Of a stretch of DNA of 5,064 nucleotides, positions 1 through 5,064 are shown one piece after another (position 1 is the first letter of the stretch; the number at the start of each line of letters is the position of its first letter). The stretch covers positions 15,412 through 20,475 of the forward strand of contig DKKL01000038.1 of the NCBI GenBank assembly GCA_002455255.1. The letters run 5' to 3'. A program made the position numbers and the translations under genes. This stretch comes from Candidatus Tepidiaquacellales bacterium UBA6667. Lineage in GTDB: Bacteria; Bacteroidota; Ignavibacteria; Tepidaquicellales; Tepidaquicellaceae. Under the pieces are notes generated by a model, which saw only the letters and a list, made by a program, of their open reading frames with translations, had not been told where the DNA came from and did not search any database.

Positions 1-1066
1 CACCTTTGTGAAATTCTAATTCGGCATAAGCATAATTGAGTGATTCATTATATTTGTCAGGTTCAATTGTTTTAATATAATTTTTAATAAACTTTTCAGT
101 CCATTCAAATTCATTAAGATTAGAAGCGTTTCTTACGAGAGAGCTAAAAAGAACCGGATTAAGATAACCCGTAACAATTTTTGTTTTAAAATCTGCAAAA
201 TAATTTTTTGCAAAATCAAAATAAATTTTCCGGTATTTGAATTCCCCTCTTGCAATCTTATTCATTGAAAAATCAGCAACAGTAACAAAAATATTATATA
301 AATACAAAGGAGATAATTTTTTTTTGAATTTATCACTAACCCTAATCAGTTCATAAAAATATTTTTCATCTTGAGTTTCAAACAGTTTTATTAAATTGTA
401 ATATATTGAAATCAGCGTGTTGCTTGAATAATCATAACTTTCCAAAAGTTCAAAAACTTCTTTATATAATCTGAAATCATATTTCACATTATATATATTC
501 TGAGTAACAAGAAGTCTGTGATAAATATGAAAAACTACCACAATAAATTCATCAATAAATTCATCAAGTTCTTTTTGGTAATCAGGGATATTCACATTGT
601 CGGAAAGAAACCCGATTAATTTGCTGGTATATTTAAATTTCTCTTCATAATACTGAGCATCATGCAAACTTTCTTCAAGTAGTTTTTCAGTTTGTTTTGA
701 TTTCCTTTTGAAAGGTTCGGTTAAATTCCGTTCATAAAGTTCATATAAAAGTTTTACGCTGAATTCTAATTTATTGCTTTTAAAATTGCTGATATTCAAA
801 TATTCCAAAGCAAGATTAGAAGTTAAAGAAAAAATTTTTCTCAAAAGAACTTCACTGTATTTTTTTTGAGGATAAACTTTTTTAAAAAGAATTTCCGATT
901 GGATTTGAGATGAATTAAATTCAGGGTAATAATTTTTTATGGCATCATAAAATCTGCAAACTTCACTTCTGTTATTGTGATATGGTGAATTAAGGAACTT
1001 TCCAAATTCACGGAATTCTAATTCCGAAAAGGTCTTCAATATATTATATAAAAACTTAGAATTCAT
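1..1066 (-). CDS. Uncharacterised helical protein, partial (C-terminus off the left edge)
   Basis: The minus-strand frame starting at the ATG at 1066-1064 stays open for 355 codons down to base 1, so the stop lies outside the window. The N-terminus reads MNSKFLYNILKTFSELEFRE followed by FGKFLNSPYHNNR. A motif of this type (spaced Phe/Leu, then F-L-x-S-P-Y/F-x-N) opens a set of roughly 500-residue proteins of unknown function common in Bacteroidota and Ignavibacteria; that comparison is from memory. The rest is rich in Lys, Glu, Phe, Tyr, Leu and Asn in an amphipathic, TPR-like helical pattern. There is no signal peptide, membrane segment or T9SS tail, so the protein is probably cytoplasmic. 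Perhaps 150 residues are missing if it has the usual length. No Shine-Dalgarno sequence precedes the start. It is divergent from the propeller operon. I assign no function; that it is a real gene is well supported by the long open frame and sensible composition. Confidence 0.85.
   Translation of the reverse strand, partial: MNSKFLYNILKTFSELEFREFGKFLNSPYHNNRSEVCRFYDAIKNYYPEFNSSQIQSEILFKKVYPQKKYSEVLLRKIFSLTSNLALEYLNISNFKSNKLEFSVKLLYELYERNLTEPFKRKSKQTEKLLEESLHDAQYYEEKFKYTSKLIGFLSDNVNIPDYQKELDEFIDEFIVVVFHIYHRLLVTQNIYNVKYDFRLYKEVFELLESYDYSSNTLISIYYNLIKLFETQDEKYFYELIRVSDKFKKKLSPLYLYNIFVTVADFSMNKIARGEFKYRKIYFDFAKNYFADFKTKIVTGYLNPVLFSSLVRNASNLNEFEWTEKFIKNYIKTIEPDKYNESLNYAYAELEFHKG
541..567. repeat. 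Short 12-bp tandem repeat in the left partial gene
   Basis: The unit AATAAATTCATC occurs twice in direct succession (542-553 and 554-565), with one matching base on the left and two on the right. On the minus strand it encodes the doubled peptide D-E-F-I-D-E-F-I within an amphipathic helix. Because the period is a multiple of three, a gain or loss of one unit would keep the frame. Confidence 0.6.
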
Positions 1067-1119
1067 TTATCAATCATTTTTTTAATTTAATCAAAATAAA
1101 CTGAGAAATTAAGATTTTT

Positions 1120-1134
1120 ATATTGCCACAATAT
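1120..1134. promoter_or_regulatory. Dyad site 1, possible operator
   Basis: ATATTG-CCA-CAATAT is a perfect inverted repeat with 6-bp arms and a 3-bp centre. It lies 54 bp upstream of the leftward gene's start. Its core TTGCCACAA (1123-1131) recurs exactly inside dyad site 2, with the two copies 75 bp apart. An isolated 6-bp AT-rich dyad could arise by chance. The shared GC-containing 9-mer in an otherwise AT-only region is what makes a regulator-binding role plausible. The binding protein is unknown. Confidence 0.3.
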
Positions 1135-1189
1135 TAATGAAAATCATTCATTTTTAGAACAGATTCAATATATATCATATTAATTTCTA

Positions 1190-1207
1190 TTTGTGGCTTG
1201 CCACAAA
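1190..1207. promoter_or_regulatory. Dyad site 2, possible operator or hairpin
   Basis: TTTGTGGCTTGCCACAAA is a perfect palindrome with 8-bp arms around a central TT. It is the most GC-rich spot of the intergenic region. It contains TTGCCACAA at 1198-1206, the same 9-mer as dyad site 1. It lies just upstream of the candidate rightward promoter, centred near -61 if that promoter is right, where an activator could sit. It has no T tract on its right side, so a terminator is unlikely. The half-site spacing TGTG-N6-CACA is 2 bp shorter than the classical CRP site, so I do not name a regulator. Confidence 0.4.
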
Positions 1208-1221
1208 CAAGCTAAAATTTC

Positions 1222-1253
1222 TTTGTTATTAAAATAATTCACAACTAATTTTA
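1222..1253 (+). promoter_or_regulatory. Candidate Bacteroidota-type promoter for the propeller operon
   Basis: TTTG at 1222-1225 is followed after 20 bp by TAATTTTA at 1246-1253. This matches the Bacteroidota housekeeping consensus (TTTG, 19-21 bp, TAnnTTTG) except for the last base. Transcription would start near 1260, giving a leader of about 28 nt before the ATG at 1288. The leader is almost entirely A and T with no Shine-Dalgarno sequence, which is usual in this phylum. In DNA this AT-rich, chance matches are frequent, so the call is tentative. Confidence 0.35.
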
Positions 1254-1287
1254 TAGAGTTAATTATTTTAATTTTAATTTAAAATAT

Positions 1288-2625
1288 ATGAAAAATTTTA
1301 AATACATAATTTTGTTATGTTGTTTTGTAACAATGGCGTTTACATTTAGAGGAGTTTGCGGAATTGCTTTAGGATCATTTTTTTTGTTTATGGAAGAAAC
1401 ACTTTGGGGACCTTTTTTTGATGAAAAACGAGGAGACTTTATTGCAACGGGGATTTCAGTAGGAAAGAACGGACAAATTTTTAAAACGAGAGGAAATGAT
1501 ACAATAAATTTTCAACCAAGAAACAGCGGTACTAATCAAGATTTAAATGCTCTTGCAATAAGTTTTGAGTTAGAACCATATTGCCTTGCTGTAGGTAACA
1601 ATGGGACAATTTTAAGATCAACAAATTTAGGAGATAACTGGTCAACAATTACATCGCCAACCACAAATAAATTGAACGATGTATGTTATGCAGATTTAAA
1701 CAGAGATTTTATTGTTGGCGATGGAGGAGTAATATTAAAAAGCACTAATCTTGGTTTAAGCTGGTCTTTGATGTCAAGCGGTACAACAAGAAAACTAAAT
1801 GCGGTTTCTGTTCACGCTGGTTCATTGGATTTTGTTATTGCCGTTGGTGAAAAAGGAACGATTTTAAGAAGCACAAATGCAGGACTTACATTTACTAATA
1901 CCAGTTTAGTTGATACTTCCTTTGATTTTACCTGTATTAATTTAGCCGAAATCGGAAATACTGAATTTTTAAATTTTTTTATAGGCGGAACTAACGGAAA
2001 AATATACAGATCATCTAATTTAGGACTGAATTGGGTTGCACAAAACAGCGGAACAACAACAAAATTAAATTCTATCTTAATCATTTCTGATGATAGCGGT
2101 GCAGTGGTTGGAGATAATGGTATTGTACGTGTTACAACAAATGGTGGAAATACATGGTATTCAGATCCTTTCTTTGATGGTTTAACAGGAAATCTGACTT
2201 CTCTTTCATTAATGCCCCGACCTTCAAAAACTATTACAGCACTATCAAAAGACGGTACTACAGGGTTTAGCAGAATCGGTGTTGCTTCTGATGACAGTAT
2301 AAGGATTACAACTTCAGTTAAACAAATAAATTCAACAATTCCTTCATCGTTTAATCTTCATCAAAATTATCCAAACCCATTTAATCCTAAAACAAAAATT
2401 AAGTTTGATATTCAAAGCAGTGGAATTATAAAATTAAATATATTTGATATTACTGGGAAAGAAATAGCATTAGTTGTGAATTCATTTTTAACACCGGGTG
2501 AATATGAAACAAATTGGGATGCAGGAAATATTTCAGGAGGAATATATTTTTATAAACTAACATTCACATCAGGAAATCTCGAAAGTCATTTCTCTGAAAC
2601 AAGAAAAATGATTTTAGTTAAATAA
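1288..2625 (+). CDS. Secreted Ycf48-like beta-propeller protein with T9SS sorting domain
   Basis: The 445-residue product starts with MKNFKYIILLCCFVTMAFTF, a signal-peptide-like lysine plus hydrophobic run whose cleavage site is unclear. Residues 55-308 hold six repeats of about 40 residues with the pattern A-V-G-x-x-G-T-I-L-R-S-T-N-x-G-x-x-W-x-x-x-x-S-G-T-T-x-x-L-N-x-V. Five carry Asp-box-like turns (111-118, 152-159, 195-202, 242-249, 283-290). A degenerate seventh unit may follow at 316-340. This is the Ycf48/HCF136-like propeller type, and seven blades would suit it. Residues 355-445 form the T9SS type A sorting domain (QNYPNPFNP at 359-367, tail KMILVK), so the mature protein should reach the outside of the cell. 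Photosystem assembly, the role of true Ycf48, does not follow from the fold; the role here is unknown. The ATG at 1288 is preferred over internal Met16 because only it gives a full lysine-hydrophobic signal and because the downstream gene also begins MKN. No enzyme motif is visible. Confidence 0.9.
   Translation: MKNFKYIILLCCFVTMAFTFRGVCGIALGSFFLFMEETLWGPFFDEKRGDFIATGISVGKNGQIFKTRGNDTINFQPRNSGTNQDLNALAISFELEPYCLAVGNNGTILRSTNLGDNWSTITSPTTNKLNDVCYADLNRDFIVGDGGVILKSTNLGLSWSLMSSGTTRKLNAVSVHAGSLDFVIAVGEKGTILRSTNAGLTFTNTSLVDTSFDFTCINLAEIGNTEFLNFFIGGTNGKIYRSSNLGLNWVAQNSGTTTKLNSILIISDDSGAVVGDNGIVRVTTNGGNTWYSDPFFDGLTGNLTSLSLMPRPSKTITALSKDGTTGFSRIGVASDDSIRITTSVKQINSTIPSSFNLHQNYPNPFNPKTKIKFDIQSSGIIKLNIFDITGKEIALVVNSFLTPGEYETNWDAGNISGGIYFYKLTFTSGNLESHFSETRKMILVK
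1450..2211 (+). repeat. Six Ycf48-like blade repeats within the first propeller gene
   Basis: These are protein-level repeats at about residues 55-92, 99-135, 141-177, 183-220, 229-267 and 271-308. Each has a V-G-x-x-G-x-I core, and all but the first follow it with an S/T-T/S-N-x-G-x-x-W/F turn. The first unit is degenerate (KTRGNDTINF), and the fourth ends in Phe instead of Trp. The spacing of about 40 residues fits one four-stranded propeller blade per unit. Confidence 0.8.
2350..2622 (+). other. T9SS type A C-terminal sorting domain (first propeller)
   Basis: Residues 355-445 hold FNLHQNYPNPFNPKTKIKF, a middle D-I-T-G-K-E-I turn, then P-G-E-Y, S-G-G-I-Y-F-Y-K-L and the terminal KMILVK. 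The order and spacing match the conserved blocks of the Por-type sorting domain, which is recognised at the outer membrane and normally removed after translocation. The closest relative in the window is the tail of the gene immediately downstream. Confidence 0.93.
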
Positions 2626-2640
2626 CAAAAATATTCAGAT

Positions 2641-4110
2641 ATGAAAAATATTAAATTAAGAATCAGATTAAAATTATTTTTGATTTTCATATTAATTTTC
2701 CCGATTACCGGTGAAGCTCAGTGGTTGCCTGATGTCCGGCTTACGAATAACTCAGGATCTTCAATGAATTGTGAGATAGCTTCAAATGGGACATACTCTT
2801 ATATTGTGTGGCAAGATAACAGAGATATGCGGACTGAAATATATTTTAAGAGATCTCAAGATGGTGGGCAAAATTGGGAATCGGATGTAAGATTAACGAA
2901 TCCACCATCTAATCCTACAGTTCCTCATATTGCTGCTTCGGGAAGCAATGTTCATATCGTTTGGACTGACAACAGGGATGGAAATTTTGAGATATATTAT
3001 AAGAGATCAACCAATAACGGCACAATATGGTCATCTGACACGAGACTTACGAACAATTCCAACGTTTCAACAAATCCAAGAATTGCGATTTCGGGTTCAA
3101 ATGTTTATGTAATTTGGAGAGATACTCGGGATATGGGGTATTCACTTTATTTCATCAAATCAACTGATGGAGGAGTTAGTTGGGGAAGTGAAACAAGACT
3201 TTCAACTGAGTCATTTGCATTAGTTGGAAATCCTGATATTGGGGTTTCTGGGCAGAATATTCATTTAATTTGGCCTGATTCACATTTATCAAATTTACCT
3301 GAAATGTATTATAAGAGATCAACAGATGGTGGTAATTCCTGGGGAGCAAATACACGATTAACATTTGACTCGGCTGTATCTGAAAGTCCTGCTATATCGG
3401 TAAGCGGTGCATATATTTATATCACTTGGTATGAACTGCGAGATATGAATAATGAAATTTATTTTAAAAGATCATCTGATAACGGAAATACTTGGGGAAA
3501 CGATACTCGTTTAACTTTTGGACCATTATTATCTCAAAATCCGGCAATAGTATCTTCAGGTGAACTTGTACATATTGTTTGGCATTATGGAGTTACAAAT
3601 TTTGAGATATATTATTCCAAATCAAATAATCTCGGAATGAACTGGACAAGTCCTGTTAAAATTTCAACTTCAAATTCAAGTGCAACCCAAGCATCAATCG
3701 CGACAGTGTTTAATGCGGTTAATGTAGTTTGGCATGATACAAGAAACGGAAGTACTAATACTGAAATATATTTAGCTTTAAATCCTACAGGAAATGTAAG
3801 TTCTATAAATTTCTTAGGAAGCGAAATTCCAGGAAAATTTGAATTAAACCAAAACTATCCGAATCCTTTTAATCCTGAAACAAAAATTCGTTTTACATTG
3901 CCTGCTTCAGGCAAAATATCTTTAAAAGTTTATAATATACTCGGAAAGGAAGTGAATTCGCTTGCAGATAATAATTTGAACGCGGGTATATTTGAATATA
4001 ACTTTAATGGTTCAGCATTAAACTCAGGAGTTTACTTTTATAAACTCGAGTTTACCGGTTACGACGGAAAGTATTTTTCAGATATGAAAAAAATGATGTT
4101 GGTGAAGTAA
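2641..4110 (+). CDS. Secreted BNR/Asp-box beta-propeller protein with T9SS sorting domain
   Basis: The 489-residue product begins with a clear signal peptide (basic MKNIKLRIRLK, hydrophobic FLIFILIF, likely cleavage after GEA at 24-26). Residues 32-380 are repeats of about 51 residues with the pattern T-R-L-T-N, P-x-I-A-x-S-G, V-H-I-V-W-x-D-x-R-D, E-I-Y-Y-K-R-S-T-D-G-G-x-x-W. Six Asp boxes are visible at 72-79, 123-130, 174-181, 227-234, 278-285 and 328-335. A seventh unit (339-380) ends before its Asp box. Residues 400-489 are the T9SS sorting domain (QNYPNPFNP at 403-411, tail KKMMLVK). Such repeats occur in sialidases, but the sialidase arginine triad and the N-terminal R-I-P motif are not seen, so a non-enzymatic binding or structural role is more likely. 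The start lies 15 bp after the upstream stop, implying co-transcription. There is no Shine-Dalgarno sequence. Confidence 0.92.
   Translation: MKNIKLRIRLKLFLIFILIFPITGEAQWLPDVRLTNNSGSSMNCEIASNGTYSYIVWQDNRDMRTEIYFKRSQDGGQNWESDVRLTNPPSNPTVPHIAASGSNVHIVWTDNRDGNFEIYYKRSTNNGTIWSSDTRLTNNSNVSTNPRIAISGSNVYVIWRDTRDMGYSLYFIKSTDGGVSWGSETRLSTESFALVGNPDIGVSGQNIHLIWPDSHLSNLPEMYYKRSTDGGNSWGANTRLTFDSAVSESPAISVSGAYIYITWYELRDMNNEIYFKRSSDNGNTWGNDTRLTFGPLLSQNPAIVSSGELVHIVWHYGVTNFEIYYSKSNNLGMNWTSPVKISTSNSSATQASIATVFNAVNVVWHDTRNGSTNTEIYLALNPTGNVSSINFLGSEIPGKFELNQNYPNPFNPETKIRFTLPASGKISLKVYNILGKEVNSLADNNLNAGIFEYNFNGSALNSGVYFYKLEFTGYDGKYFSDMKKMMLVK
2734..3780 (+). repeat. Seven BNR/Asp-box blade repeats within the second propeller gene
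   Basis: Units lie at residues 32-82, 83-133, 134-185, 186-237, 238-288 and 289-338, with a shortened unit at 339-380. Similarity reaches the DNA level: a 17-bp string starting TATTATAAGAG is identical at 2995-3011 and 3307-3323, and a 19-bp string starting AAATTTTGAG is identical at 2982-3000 and 3597-3615. This suggests internal duplication, with strong conservation of the E-I-Y-Y-K-R-S strand. Confidence 0.88.
3838..4107 (+). other. T9SS type A C-terminal sorting domain (second propeller)
   Basis: Residues 400-489 hold FELNQNYPNPFNPETKIRF, the turn N-I-L-G-K-E-V, N-A-G-I-F-E-Y, then N-S-G-V-Y-F-Y-K-L and the terminal KKMMLVK. All conserved blocks of the Por-type sorting signal are present, and the coding region ends directly after them. 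A Thr/Asn/Ser-rich linker (about 381-399) joins it to the propeller. Confidence 0.94.
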
Positions 4111-4147
4111 TTGAAGTAATAATATATTTATTAAACAAATGTAATTT

Positions 4148-4176
4148 AAAAACCTGATGCAAAACATCAGGTTTTT
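4148..4176. terminator. Bidirectional intrinsic terminator between convergent genes
   Basis: A perfect 12-bp stem (4148-4159 with 4165-4176, core AACCTGATG / CATCAGGTT) closes a 5-nt loop CAAAA. The right arm runs into seven T (4172-4178), and the left arm carries five A (4148-4152), which read as T on the other strand. It sits 38 bp after the stop of the rightward operon and directly abuts the stop codon of the leftward gene at 4179-4177. It can therefore end transcription from both sides. Confidence 0.9.
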
Positions 4177-5064
4177 TTATTTTATTAAAACCATTTTTTT
4201 AATATCTTTAAAATTTTCACTTTCTAATTTATAATAATAAATTCCGCTTGGTAAATTTTCACCATTAAATAAAAAATTATATGTTCCGGCTGACAAATTT
4301 GTGTTAACTAAAATTGTAACTACTCTCCCTAAGTTATCAAATACAGATAAATTTACATTACTTTTTTCTCTTAAAGAAAATGTAATATTAGTTACCGGAT
4401 TAAATGGATTAGGAAAGTTTTGCTTTAAAATATAATCAGAAGAAATTTCATTTATTTGACTTATATTAGTTGTAGATGTATCCCCATAAAGAACACCGTC
4501 AATTACACAACCTAATAGGTCTGTACTCCCAAATCCTCCAGAACCTCCACCTCCTGAACTACCAAAAAGTCTAGTAATTCCTATTTTTTCATGAAATACC
4601 CAGTTATCAGTGTATGCAAAAGGTGGATTTGAGAAAGTGTAATTAAAATCTATTTTTTTCAATGTATCATTTAAATATGAAACAATGGTTTTTCCAGTAC
4701 ATTTTTTAAGATATTGATTACATACAAAAACTGAATCTCCTATTTCAACTTTAAAACTATCTAGTAATGTTTCACCGACTGAAAAAGTACAAGAATCATT
4801 TAAATTCAATTTATATATATTTCCTGTAATATTATCTTGCCTAATCCATGAATTTTTATACTTCCCAATATAATTATTCATATAAAAATATTTTTTATTG
4901 TTTATAGTGATGGTATCAGATATTGATGAATAAGTTTTAACCAACGATGGAGGATAACCCAATACGTGAACATATCTACCAAATACATACTTATTACCGA
5001 ATTTTAAATCTATAAGGAAATTATTAAAATTTTCATTTTTCTCGACTATAGAAAATGAAGGGAG
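4177..5064 (-). CDS. T9SS-sorted secreted protein of unknown function, partial (N-terminus off the right edge)
   Basis: The frame is open from the right edge to the stop at 4179-4177, giving 295 residues. A TTG at 4962-4960 could be taken as a start, but 34 further in-frame codons without a stop precede it, reading from L-P-S-F-S-I-V-E-K to Y-V-F-G-R-Y-V-H-V. The true start and signal peptide are therefore probably outside the window. Counting from the edge, residues 75-86 (RQDNITGNIYKL), 98-112 (ETLLDSFKVEIGDSV), 155-166 (W-x(3)-E-K-I-G-I-T-R-L) and 183-195 (LLGCVIDGVLYGD) follow an arrangement I know from many T9SS-cargo proteins of Bacteroidota and Ignavibacteria with no assigned function. 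A glycine/serine-rich stretch (169-179) interrupts it. Residues about 212-295 are the sorting domain with QNFPNPFNP (Phe for the usual Tyr) and tail KKMVLIK. It converges on the propeller operon across a shared terminator. Confidence 0.85.
   Translation of the reverse strand, partial: LPSFSIVEKNENFNNFLIDLKFGNKYVFGRYVHVLGYPPSLVKTYSSISDTITINNKKYFYMNNYIGKYKNSWIRQDNITGNIYKLNLNDSCTFSVGETLLDSFKVEIGDSVFVCNQYLKKCTGKTIVSYLNDTLKKIDFNYTFSNPPFAYTDNWVFHEKIGITRLFGSSGGGGSGGFGSTDLLGCVIDGVLYGDTSTTNISQINEISSDYILKQNFPNPFNPVTNITFSLREKSNVNLSVFDNLGRVVTILVNTNLSAGTYNFLFNGENLPSGIYYYKLESENFKDIKKMVLIK
4180..4431 (-). other. T9SS type A C-terminal sorting domain (third cargo protein)
   Basis: The last 84 residues hold ILKQNFPNPFNPVTNITF, the turn D-N-L-G-R-V-V, S-A-G-T-Y-N-F, then P-S-G-I-Y-Y-Y-K-L and the terminal KKMVLIK. 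It is slightly shorter than the other two tails because the segment between Y-Y-K-L and K-K-M is cut down. It ends at the last codon before the stop. Confidence 0.93.

Larger units (their letters stand above)
1067..1287. other. Divergent intergenic region
   Basis: This 221-bp, very AT-rich stretch separates the leftward gene starting at 1066 from the rightward operon starting at 1288. It should hold the promoters for both. A candidate rightward promoter and two dyad sites are listed separately. I could not find a convincing leftward promoter: the closest -7-like string on the minus strand, around 1092-1099, is imperfect and has no -33 partner at the right distance. No small ORF or RNA gene is evident. 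Confidence 0.7.

Noticed and set aside
1190..1207. Classical CRP/FNR binding site
   Set aside because: The half-site spacing (TGTG-N6-CACA) is 2 bp too short for CRP, and the arms do not match TTGAT-N4-ATCAA. It stays an unnamed dyad.
1812..2084. 90-codon open frame on the minus strand inside the first propeller gene
   Set aside because: It lies fully antisense to a well-supported repeat-bearing gene. It has no recognisable domain, and it is explained by the low-stop antisense frame of AT-rich repeated coding DNA.
1288..2625. Role in photosystem II assembly by analogy with Ycf48
   Set aside because: Only the repeat type is shared. The T9SS tail sends this protein out of the cell, and nothing else in the window relates to photosynthesis.
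2930..3364. Two short open frames (2930-3112 plus, 3176-3364 minus) inside the second propeller gene
   Set aside because: Both are shadows of the repetitive BNR coding frame and have no independent start signals or domain content.
2734..3780. CRISPR-like or mobile repeat array suggested by the periodic DNA repeats
   Set aside because: The periodicity (about 153-156 bp) is in frame and coincides with protein blades. There are no short identical repeats with unique spacers and no transposase.
2641..4110. Annotation as an active sialidase because of the Asp boxes
   Set aside because: Asp boxes are structural turns found in many propellers. I do not see the R-I-P motif or the catalytic Arg/Tyr/Glu arrangement of sialidases, and the repeats are too regular for that enzyme fold.
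1..5064. tRNA, rRNA, riboswitch, integrase or defence-system content
   Set aside because: I looked along both strands and found no cloverleaf, conserved rRNA segment, inverted terminal repeats of an insertion sequence, or nuclease, helicase or toxin motifs.

Overview
This is an AT-rich window (roughly 30% GC by eye) from a bacterium of the Bacteroidota/Chlorobi/Ignavibacteria group. Three of its four genes end in the same C-terminal sorting domain, which starts with QN(Y/F)PNPFNP and ends with S-G-(I/V)-Y-(F/Y)-Y-K-L ... K-K/R-M-x-L-(V/I)-K. This is the type A sorting signal of the type IX secretion system (T9SS), and this exact wording of the motif is especially frequent in Ignavibacteria. 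The genes have no Shine-Dalgarno sequence and are preceded by A/T-rich leaders, which fits the same group.

Layout. (1) Positions 1-1066, minus strand: a coding region that runs off the left edge. It has 355 codons in the window with no stop, and encodes an uncharacterised, largely helical cytoplasmic protein. (2) Positions 1067-1287: a divergent intergenic region with a candidate Bacteroidota-type promoter facing right and two dyad-symmetric sites sharing the 9-mer TTGCCACAA. (3) Positions 1288-2625 and 2641-4110, plus strand, 15 bp apart and probably one operon: two exported beta-propeller proteins. The first is built of Ycf48-like blades and the second of BNR/Asp-box blades, and each has a T9SS sorting domain. 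(4) Positions 4148-4176: a strong hairpin flanked by A and T tracts, a probable bidirectional terminator between convergent genes. (5) Positions 4177-5064, minus strand: a third T9SS cargo protein with its N-terminus beyond the right edge.

How it fits together. The three secreted proteins are most simply read as extracellular or surface-attached T9SS cargo. The two propellers are probably co-transcribed and could act as binding or scaffold modules at the cell surface. No enzyme active site is visible in any of them. The secretion machinery (Por/Gld/Spr) is not in the window.

I found no RNA genes, mobile elements, CRISPR arrays or defence genes. I see no convincing new multi-gene system. The most worthwhile leads are the paired dyads in the divergent promoter region, the way the second propeller appears to close its ring with a strand from its own N-terminus, and the pairing of two different propeller types in one transcription unit.
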